This document shows positions 1-5,012 of a DNA stretch of 6,966 nt, piece after piece (the stretch's first letter is position 1; the number at the start of each line of letters is the position of its first letter). Under the pieces are notes generated by a model. The model was not told the DNA's origin and did not search any database. It was given only the letters and a program-made list of their open reading frames with translations. The position numbers and the translations under genes are program-made. The DNA is from HB2-32-21 sp003448675 (lineage in GTDB: Bacteria > Pseudomonadota > Gammaproteobacteria > Pseudomonadales > Porticoccaceae): positions 1-6,966 of the forward strand of contig JBFHDK010000104.1 of assembly GCA_041584755.1 (NCBI GenBank), given 5' to 3'.

Positions 1-1048
1 AGGTCAGCGTGGTCGTTCCCTCATTCGGAATACATACCTCATCATCGGGGCTGCCGGGAACGCCCTGCTCACCCACATAAGTAATGGTTCCCTGCCAAGT
101 ATCGCTGATGCTGATTCCTGGGATCTTGCAGGAATACAGATAGGGGTCAGGAACTATCACCGCAGGATCACTATCATCAACCCAGGCTCCCGGATGCACA
201 AGGCCGAAATGGTCTGTATAAGTTGGCGAATTCGTACCAGGATCATATAGAGTGGGATCAAATGCCACTGCCGCAGAGCCTATAGTTAGGTCGACCAAAC
301 AAATTTCCGCGCCAGAGTTTGGCCCCCCGTCAAGTTGCACACTCACAAGCGCCCCACCGTCAATGGACTCAATCGTGCCGGTAAAGTAGAGATCAAAGGA
401 ATTGACAACCGTCCCTGCCACTGTCGCATCGGCCACGCTGTCATACTCGTTGCCATCATCACCTTTGTATTTAATGGTCACCTTACCGCCACCGTAACCG
501 GTGCCAACTTTGGTCGGATCGTGTGGATCGAACCCATCGATAGGATCACCCCCACCATGGAGGGCCATCGCCAGCAGCCCTGCGCCCGTTGATGGATCTT
601 CACCAAAAACAGCGGATCTCAGAGAGACGTTTTGAGTTTGATTATCGCGATCAGCCCAACTCACGGTGACATTGATTTCCCAGGGTTCATCGACGACACC
701 GGGGAAAGGGTTCGTATTCACGTTCCAGGCACGGGTAAATGTTCCGACAAAATCCGTGCCGGCATACTCTTCAAGCCCTGAGCCATCGCTCATTAGCGCC
801 TGATAATCCACAGTGCCTATAAAACCACGTACCTGTTCCAGTTTGGCTTCGGCCAGCGCTGTAGCCTCGGCGGTAATTTTTGCCTGCGCAACGGTGCCCA
901 TGGTGGTATTGTGGAAACGAAACACCACCAACAAACCGCCCGCGAGAATGACAAAGGCGATTAATACTTCTAGCAGGATTGAGCCACCCTGCCGCTGGCG
1001 GGTACGGGTAAATGATGAGCGCGCCTTCAGTTGATCGAGCAATTTCAT
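1..1048 (-). CDS. pilV: PilV-like type IV pilus minor pilin with large ectodomain (partial, 3' end outside window)
   Basis: Open from ATG at 1048 to the left edge: 349 codons seen, no stop. The start is supported by AGGGAGG ending 5 nt upstream. Residues 1-22 form a basic leader ending in Gly-Gly; the predicted prepilin peptidase cut is G22|S23, and Glu27 is the +5 Glu. A hydrophobic helix follows to about residue 44. Residues 58-75 (AEATALAEAKLEQVRGF) match the PilV pattern of an amphipathic stretch just after the helix, and the V-x-V-S-W-A-D-R segment near 127-134 is also PilV-like. Beyond about 150 lies an Asp/Gly-rich, Cys-poor secreted region (Cys250, 307, 339) that I cannot assign to a domain. 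PilV proteins I know are under about 200 residues, so this one is much enlarged. It is last of four minor-pilin genes in view; a pilY1-like gene could follow to the left. PilV is the best family guess; another long minor pilin is possible. Confidence 0.8.
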   Translation of the reverse strand, partial: MKLLDQLKARSSFTRTRQRQGGSILLEVLIAFVILAGGLLVVFRFHNTTMGTVAQAKITAEATALAEAKLEQVRGFIGTVDYQALMSDGSGLEEYAGTDFVGTFTRAWNVNTNPFPGVVDEPWEINVTVSWADRDNQTQNVSLRSAVFGEDPSTGAGLLAMALHGGGDPIDGFDPHDPTKVGTGYGGGKVTIKYKGDDGNEYDSVADATVAGTVVNSFDLYFTGTIESIDGGALVSVQLDGGPNSGAEICLVDLTIGSAAVAFDPTLYDPGTNSPTYTDHFGLVHPGAWVDDSDPAVIVPDPYLYSCKIPGISISDTWQGTITYVGEQGVPGSPDDEVCIPNEGTTTLT

Positions 1049-1065
1049 AACAACCTCCCTCATAT

Positions 1066-1100
1066 GGAACCGGCTACCTTCAAAGGGTACTGACGGTTCC
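1066..1100 (-). promoter_or_regulatory. Stem-loop between pilX and the pilV-like gene
   Basis: Perfect 7-bp arms (1066-1072 and 1094-1100, GGAACCG/CGGTTCC) enclose 21 nt that contain a second 4-bp stem (1075-1078 with 1086-1089, TACC/GGTA). In the transcript the hairpin begins at the last base of the pilX stop codon and ends just before the pilV-like ribosome binding site. No T-run follows, so it does not look like an intrinsic terminator. It could protect the upstream mRNA end or modulate translation of the next gene. The pairing is seen; the role is inferred. Confidence 0.5.
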
Positions 1101-2518
1101 TAAAAATCTTTCCAGCTGCCGGGGACGATAGAGACTACCGTGAACGGGTTGTCCGCGCCGGCAAAGGTATCCAGACTACGGTCATGGATTTCCACATTGG
1201 CATTAAATTTGGTCAAATCACCTGAAACCGCCAGCGTCCCGTAAATTTTGACCTGCCCCCAACCCTGCAAATCACAATTCTCAGTATCGATAAACACAAG
1301 CCCGTAAATCTCAATAGTGCCAGCGCCATTGATGGTTGGGCAGCCGTATTCCTTGGAAAAAAACAAAATCACCTGATCGTTGTATTTTCCGTCTGCATCT
1401 ACACTGTCACTACCCAGCGGTGTAGCGTGCCACGAGTTACCATTAAAGTCGTAGGCATGAGCGTCGTCGGGTCCAGTTTCGTACTCACTGTCGACGTAGA
1501 TAATCGATGTGGGCTTAGAATGGCTTAATTGTTGTAGCGCGGCACGAGAAACAGAGAAAAAAGATTTGTAAAAGTTTACTTCAATGGGATCACCTGTATC
1601 AGGATCGGTTGGGTTGCCATACGATTTGTCTACAATGGGATCGCCACTTTCATCTAATACAGGAATATTGTCGTCATTGTCTTGGTCGTAGGGCACATAA
1701 GCGTCCGTGGCGCTATCGACGTAATAAGATGTGAAATGACCTTCGTGTACGCATTTGTCGGCTTCATTTTCGTTGACCGAAGCAATGGAAGGCTCCAGTT
1801 CTGGAATATAATTACCATCGTCATCCTGACGCATATTACCCGCATGGTCCTCTCTTACCCGAAATTCCGCATCCGGTGGATTTTGGGGGTTTTCTTTGAC
1901 TAACGCGGGAAATATTTTGGGTGTACCACCGACAACATCGGCATCTTCGGGAATACAGTGATCAACCACCAATGGCGGGCCGTCGATGATGGAAGGCTGT
2001 AACAGGGATGCTTTAATAACCAGAACCTCCACCCCTTTTGAAACTTCACTGTTTTTCACCGCAGTGGCCCTGGATCTAACTTTGACGATGGTTGCCGCTT
2101 CATTAGCGTCGTTCATCAGCTCGTAGGAGACATCTGGGACTCCATCACCATCGGGGTCAAAGCTGTAAGCGTCAGCTCTTTGTGCCACATTCGCTCCCGG
2201 GTCAGGCGCATAGGCCATCGCCCCTTTCACGCCCGTACCGTCAACAGGATCAAGGACACTCCATACCTCACCGCCATCGATCAACCACTGGATACCATAG
2301 TCTAGACCGCTAATGGCCGATGCATAGACCTCTTTGTCGCGAATATCACTGCCACTTATTTTCAACTCAAAAAACGCGGAGCGAGTCACCACCAAAGCAC
2401 TGATAGTGACTACCAACAGCAATACTACGGTCGCGATCAACGTCGCCAGGCCGGATTGCTGCCGCACCGACCGAAATCTTTGTTTAGGGCGCAAACCCTG
2501 CTGTTGCCATTCTTTCAT
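1100..2518 (-). CDS. pilX: PilX-type minor pilin with long repeat-containing ectodomain
   Basis: 472 residues. ATG at 2518 is preceded by GAGGAGG, 8 nt away. Residues 1-23 are a basic, Gln-rich leader ending in Ser-Gly; the likely prepilin peptidase cut is G23|L24. Residues 24-45 are a hydrophobic helix. The +5 position is Ile28, so the Glu of most pilins is absent, as in tip-type GspK-like subunits and, as I recall, many PilX-family proteins. Residues 50-80 fit the PilX_N region (KISGSDIRDKEVYASAISGL). The ectodomain has Asp-rich loops at 121-129 (DPDGDGVPD), 231-240 and 278-286 (DQDNDDNIP). Residues 391-446 have Gly-rich beta repeats ending in I-Y-G-L and I-Y-G-T-L, as in the C-terminal domain of long PilX proteins. 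Typical PilX is near 200 residues. It follows pilW by 30 nt and should act with PilW, PilV and FimT in the pilus priming complex. The middle of the gene is lower in GC than the serC/serA side. Confidence 0.85.
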   Translation of the reverse strand: MKEWQQQGLRPKQRFRSVRQQSGLATLIATVVLLLVVTISALVVTRSAFFELKISGSDIRDKEVYASAISGLDYGIQWLIDGGEVWSVLDPVDGTGVKGAMAYAPDPGANVAQRADAYSFDPDGDGVPDVSYELMNDANEAATIVKVRSRATAVKNSEVSKGVEVLVIKASLLQPSIIDGPPLVVDHCIPEDADVVGGTPKIFPALVKENPQNPPDAEFRVREDHAGNMRQDDDGNYIPELEPSIASVNENEADKCVHEGHFTSYYVDSATDAYVPYDQDNDDNIPVLDESGDPIVDKSYGNPTDPDTGDPIEVNFYKSFFSVSRAALQQLSHSKPTSIIYVDSEYETGPDDAHAYDFNGNSWHATPLGSDSVDADGKYNDQVILFFSKEYGCPTINGAGTIEIYGLVFIDTENCDLQGWGQVKIYGTLAVSGDLTKFNANVEIHDRSLDTFAGADNPFTVVSIVPGSWKDF

Positions 2519-2548
2519 CGGTTGAGCCTCCTCATCCCCCCATCAGGA

Positions 2549-3427
2549 TCACGGGAAATCGTAAAAATGGTGGTTCTTAATAGACACCTGACTAGACATC
2601 CGTGTAGTTACCGCCGGATCTGTTGCCAGTTCCGCCTCAATGGCCACATTGATTTTTCGTTTGGCGAGGCAGGTATCGCCCACGCCACAGACACAGGTAT
2701 CGCCAATCGTAGTGGGGTCGGCGCTGGGAGTGCAACTGTCCTCTCCTTCATCGCGCGCCGTGTAAATGCGGATACCATCGTCCGCGCCATCGTAGTAATA
2801 GTCCGGGTCGGGTGTCGCGTCCTCAATAATGCCGTGCTCGAAAGTCAACGCCGTTACGCGGACGCTAGCATCGGTAATAGCTTGCCAAGTCCCATCACAA
2901 GTAGTCGCCGATCCGCCTGCGGTACGCATTTGTATAGCGTCACCACTAAGTCGAAAGCCGTAAAACTCGTAGGCCGCCCCCCCCGCACCATCGCCCTGGA
3001 CACCGTCTTCGTCGCGGTCGTAACTGTACAAAATGCAGTCGCAAACACCCGCTGCATCACAGTTACCGGCAAGCGTGACCTGCCCGAACAAGCTCACAGC
3101 GTCGATATCGATATAGTCGAGCAGCCCTGGATCCGCCGCCGCAGGGGCTGTATCCAGTGCGTTAACATAACCGGCACGTTGCAACTCCCGCTGTATAAAA
3201 CCCAGGCCGCCACGGATTTGCTGATCCAACTGCACGGCGCGGACATTTTCCAAGCCCGAGAAAGTGGTTTTGGACACCACTGTTATTACACCTGCCAGGA
3301 TTATCAGACCGACAGTAATGCCGATGAGCAGCTCAAGCAGGCTCAAGCCCCGCTGCCGCGCCCAAAAAGAGTCCCGATTTGACCACGCCGGGCGAGGGCA
3401 GACTCTTCGGTTGCGCTCTTTTAACAT
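2549..3427 (-). CDS. pilW: PilW-type minor pilin
   Basis: 292 residues. The prepilin motif RQRGLSLLELLIG places the cut at G27|L28 with Glu32 at +5; the hydrophobic helix runs to about 51. PilW hallmarks follow: FIQRELQRAGY (77-87), a C-D-C-I-L-Y-S-Y-D stretch near 129-137, and YGFRLSGDAIQMR (156-168). An Asp-rich DRDEDG loop at 137-142 resembles a calcium-binding loop. Eight Cys lie outside the leader (123, 129, 131, 177, 232, 245, 247, 253), suggesting disulfides in the periplasmic or surface domain. The start ATG overlaps the last 7 nt of fimT (ATGTTAA) and has no strong Shine-Dalgarno of its own, only a GGGG about 9 nt upstream, so translation is probably coupled to fimT. The leader of 27 residues is rather long, but no better start is visible. 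Expected role: minor pilin joining the PilX/PilV tip complex that starts pilus assembly. Confidence 0.9.
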   Translation of the reverse strand: MLKERNRRVCPRPAWSNRDSFWARQRGLSLLELLIGITVGLIILAGVITVVSKTTFSGLENVRAVQLDQQIRGGLGFIQRELQRAGYVNALDTAPAAADPGLLDYIDIDAVSLFGQVTLAGNCDAAGVCDCILYSYDRDEDGVQGDGAGGAAYEFYGFRLSGDAIQMRTAGGSATTCDGTWQAITDASVRVTALTFEHGIIEDATPDPDYYYDGADDGIRIYTARDEGEDSCTPSADPTTIGDTCVCGVGDTCLAKRKINVAIEAELATDPAVTTRMSSQVSIKNHHFYDFP

Positions 3428-4023
3428 GCGGGGAACCCCATACTATTAGTTGAGCCAGCAAGTCCACAGATGCGCACTCGACCGGTGAGGGCGACCGCAA
3501 TCCCTAAACCCCAATTTCCAGAACTTAGCTCTACCGCTCCAAACGGAGAAGCCGTTCCACGCACCTCATCAAAAGTGCTGCCTGTGCCCGGAAAGGTCTC
3601 TGCCAGGGTTACATTGGGAAACTCCGAACCCATCACGGTGCGCAGCACTTTATTACCACCCGTTTCCAATTCGAAGGAGCAGGCACCCAAGGCCTCGGGA
3701 TCTGTAAGTGTGCAATCACAACCCGCCGTTTTCGCGTAACCGACACACCAGGTCGCGCTATTACCCGGCACAATGGAGATGGACATATCACTTTCGTAGG
3801 GAACCCGATCCGCTTTAGCTTGGGCTATCAACCCCTGAACCTCTACAGTGGCTCTTTTTACCCGCCCCTTGACAAAAAAATCATTAAGCGCTGGCCCGGC
3901 TAGCGCCACCAGCATAGCCAATATCGCCAAAGTAATCAGCGCTTCGATCAGCGTAAATCCGCCTGGTTTTTTCCCAATCTTCCGCATGCAACCCAATCCC
4001 TTAGACCACTTTAACCCGATCAT
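3421..4023 (-). CDS. fimT: GspH/FimT family minor pseudopilin
   Basis: 200 residues from ATG at 4023. This start is preferred because AAGAGG lies 5 nt upstream; an in-frame GTG at 4029 would sit almost on that site, and the ATG at 3987 has a poorer site. Prepilin motif PGGFTLIEALITLAILA gives the cut G22|F23 with Glu27 at +5. The GspH-type body follows, with 'KRATVEVQGLIAQAKADR' near 56-73 and the C-terminal G-x-W-G-L-G-I-x-V segment followed by GRVRIC (181-186). Six Cys in the mature protein (93, 102, 104, 115, 186, 200) could form disulfides; Cys200 is the last residue. FimT/FimU proteins are low-abundance pilins linking the pilus shaft to the tip complex; in Legionella FimT a GRxR tail motif binds DNA for natural transformation. 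First gene of the four-gene cluster and translationally overlapping pilW. FimU is an alternative name within the same family. Confidence 0.9.
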   Translation of the reverse strand: MIGLKWSKGLGCMRKIGKKPGGFTLIEALITLAILAMLVALAGPALNDFFVKGRVKRATVEVQGLIAQAKADRVPYESDMSISIVPGNSATWCVGYAKTAGCDCTLTDPEALGACSFELETGGNKVLRTVMGSEFPNVTLAETFPGTGSTFDEVRGTASPFGAVELSSGNWGLGIAVALTGRVRICGLAGSTNSMGFPAC

Positions 4024-4049
4024 CCGCACCTCTTGCGCACTGATCGAAC

Positions 4050-4078
4050 CTTATGACCCCGGTTTTCAGTTTAATCAA
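4050..4078 (-). promoter_or_regulatory. Candidate promoter for the fimT-pilW-pilX-pilV cluster (proximal)
   Basis: Read on the minus strand: -35 TTGATT (4073-4078), 17-nt spacer, -10 CATAAG (4050-4055), each matching 4 of 6 consensus bases. Transcription would begin about 15-20 nt before the fimT ATG, just ahead of its AAGAGG site. Weak by sequence alone; favoured by position. Minor-pilin operons elsewhere depend on activators, which would fit a poor consensus. Confidence 0.3.
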
Positions 4079-4305
4079 ATCATGAAATCTAAGCACACCG
4101 CTTATCGCTGGACAGTTACCTCCCATCACAAATCCCCGAACAACTGGGACGTTTTCACTAAATCTGTTTTCTATTTACGCACACTGGCCCTGAAATCTGG
4201 GTGATTCACTGAGCTGATTATCTACGGCACCCTTAACGGATTGATCAGCCCTGAACTATCGCTTTATGGCACCGGAACTGGATTGCACACCTTATAAGAA
4301 TTCGC

Positions 4306-4334
4306 ATTTTAGTTTTTATTACCCTGCCAACCAA
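4306..4334 (-). promoter_or_regulatory. Alternative promoter candidate for the minor-pilin cluster (distal)
   Basis: Minus strand -35-like TTGGTT (4329-4334, 3 of 6), 17-nt spacer, -10-like TAAAAT (4306-4311, 5 of 6). It lies in the most AT-rich part of the spacer, between the two copies of the near-direct repeat, and would give a leader of roughly 280 nt. Weak candidate; it overlaps the possible ASCH terminator, and at most one of these readings need be right. Confidence 0.2.
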
Positions 4335-4350
4335 AAATTCGTACGGAATT
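4333..4350 (-). terminator. Possible weak intrinsic terminator after the ASCH gene
   Basis: On the minus strand, AATTC-CGTAC-GAATT can fold into a 5-bp stem with a 5-nt loop (4336-4350) and the T-run reaches 4333. It lies 27 nt past the ASCH stop codon. The stem has only one G-C pair, so termination would be inefficient; this may be chance. Confidence 0.22.
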
Positions 4351-4376
4351 GCCACACCTATAAGCACTATTACCTT

Positions 4377-4709
4377 TCACGCCTCTGCCCTCTCAAACTC
4401 ATGCACCCACACCAAGTGATCGTCATTCCAGGACATCCCAGGATGCATCCGCGCAATCAAGTCCTGATAAACCTGAAGATTAGGAAAGCCCTCGGCCTGG
4501 GCATCCTGTTCTGACATATCCCCCAGGCGCTGGCGAAATAACGCACTTATACGGAACTCAACCCCTTCCAGCTCAAAGGTTTCACCCGGGTAGCCATAGA
4601 CACCATCCCTGCGTTGCTGGGATTTCTTTCCCTCCAACACAGTGGCAACCAGTTTTGGCTGACGCACCAGCCGATCAATTTCACAGGTTTTTTCGGGGTA
4701 TTCGGACAT
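4377..4709 (-). CDS. Small ASCH-domain protein
   Basis: 110 residues from ATG at 4709; a TTG three codons upstream (4718) is also in frame, but the ATG is the simpler choice. No clear Shine-Dalgarno is visible. The sequence fits the ASCH fold: a basic turn GKKSQQRR at 27-34, a G-x-x-F-x-L-x-x-V-x-F beta pair at 42-52, the RLGDMSEQDAQAEGF segment at 61-75, and a closing W-V-H-E-F strand near 101-105. ASCH domains resemble the PUA fold and are proposed to bind RNA or nucleosides; E. coli YqfB is a small amidohydrolase for N4-acetylcytidine. Compared with YqfB as I recall it, the Lys (K29) and Glu (E73) positions are kept but the nucleophilic Thr position is Gln32, so the same reaction is doubtful. 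No membrane segment or signal peptide. It is divergent from serC and separated from fimT, so its neighbours give no firm functional hint. Confidence 0.8.
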   Translation of the reverse strand: MSEYPEKTCEIDRLVRQPKLVATVLEGKKSQQRRDGVYGYPGETFELEGVEFRISALFRQRLGDMSEQDAQAEGFPNLQVYQDLIARMHPGMSWNDDHLVWVHEFERAEA

Positions 4710-4876
4710 AAGAACCAAAACATTTAGCAGTAAAGCTAATAGATCAAGACGGCCTCAGGACGAAACCCAAGATGGTTTGCACGAGTTCACTGCAGGGCGG
4801 TCTTTAACTACAAAAGGAAACATTACACAGCAGCCTTAACGTCCTGTTGCGGGCTTACTCGGTCATGATACTCCAT

Positions 4877-4904
4877 TTGCAATCTTTGCGCCGGCGAGTA
4901 GAAT
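4877..4904 (+). promoter_or_regulatory. Candidate sigma70-type promoter of serC-serA
   Basis: -35 TTGCAA (4877-4882, 4 of 6), 16-nt spacer, -10 TAGAAT (4899-4904, 5 of 6). The start of transcription would be near 4911, giving a leader of about 100 nt before the serC ATG. It is the best match I saw in this spacer and points to the right genes. Confidence 0.45.
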
Positions 4905-4911
4905 TGCCGGC
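4890..4911. repeat. Inverted repeat across the serC promoter -10
   Basis: Two copies of GCCGGC (4890-4895 and 4906-4911) flank 10 nt that contain the candidate -10. Each copy is itself palindromic, so the pair reads as both a direct and an inverted repeat. Possible operator for a repressor of serine biosynthesis; could be chance in GC-rich DNA. Confidence 0.3.
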
Positions 4912-5012
4912 CTTCCCGGGCACAGCCCTGGCAAGGGTCTTTACTACTTTTTTATGCACCAGGAATGCAGGCCAAATTCGGCCGGCATCATAACCCTGTT
5001 CCAGACATATCT

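Larger units (their letters stand above)
4280..4364. repeat. Imperfect direct repeat upstream of fimT
   Basis: Two copies of a near-identical segment, 4280-4298 (GGATTGCACACCTTATAAG) and 4345-4364 (GGAATTGCCACACCTATAAG), differ by three one-base indels. Their starts are 65 nt apart, about six helical turns. They could be two sites for one regulator of the pilin operon, or the remains of a local duplication. Only the similarity is seen. Confidence 0.4.
4024..4376. other. Intergenic spacer upstream of the minor-pilin operon
   Basis: No convincing gene on either strand. It is AT-richer than its right-hand neighbours and holds two weak sigma70-like promoter candidates reading left into fimT, a weak A/T-type hairpin just past the ASCH gene, and a near-direct repeat of about 19 nt. 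Short open frames on the plus strand (for example 3848-4204 and 4266-4514) have no ribosome binding site or recognisable protein and run into the neighbouring minus-strand genes. The spacer suggests that fimT and the ASCH gene are transcribed separately. Confidence 0.6.
4710..5012. other. Divergent intergenic spacer between the ASCH gene and serC
   Basis: No supported gene. It holds a reasonable plus-strand promoter (4877-4904) with an inverted repeat over its -10, and a further short hairpin GGGC-ACA-GCCC (4918-4928) in the predicted serC leader. I saw no clear minus-strand promoter for the ASCH gene. The serC leader of about 100 nt contains an in-frame upstream ATG (4965) with AGGA directly abutting it, which is too close to serve as its ribosome binding site. 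Confidence 0.6.

Noticed and set aside
335..1034. Plus-strand open frames 335-592 and 813-1034
   Set aside because: Both are opposite the PilV-like gene, whose frame is open throughout with a strong ribosome binding site and a prepilin motif.
1066..1100. Rho-independent terminator inside the pilin operon
   Set aside because: The hairpin is followed by the pilV-like ribosome binding site, not by a T-run.
2456..3382. 308-codon open frame on the plus strand
   Set aside because: It lies antisense to pilW, which has clear prepilin and PilW motifs and better context. The plus-strand translation shows no recognisable domain and has no convincing ribosome binding site.
4024..4029. GTG start for fimT, two codons upstream
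   Set aside because: The AAGAGG site would nearly touch this GTG but is 5 nt from the ATG at 4023.
3848..4204. 118-codon plus-strand open frame running from fimT into the spacer
   Set aside because: Half of it is antisense to the conserved fimT N-terminus and the rest is low-complexity spacer with no family resemblance.
4024..4376. Sigma54 promoter or small RNA gene in the fimT upstream spacer
   Set aside because: No TGGC-N7-TTGC type match was found, and no combination of promoter plus strong terminator that would define a small RNA.
4266..4514. 82-codon plus-strand open frame
   Set aside because: More than half is antisense to the conserved part of the ASCH gene; no ribosome binding site or domain.
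4965..5012. Upstream ATG extending serC by 16 residues
   Set aside because: Extra residues are not part of the family N-terminus, and the AGGA abuts the ATG with no spacing.
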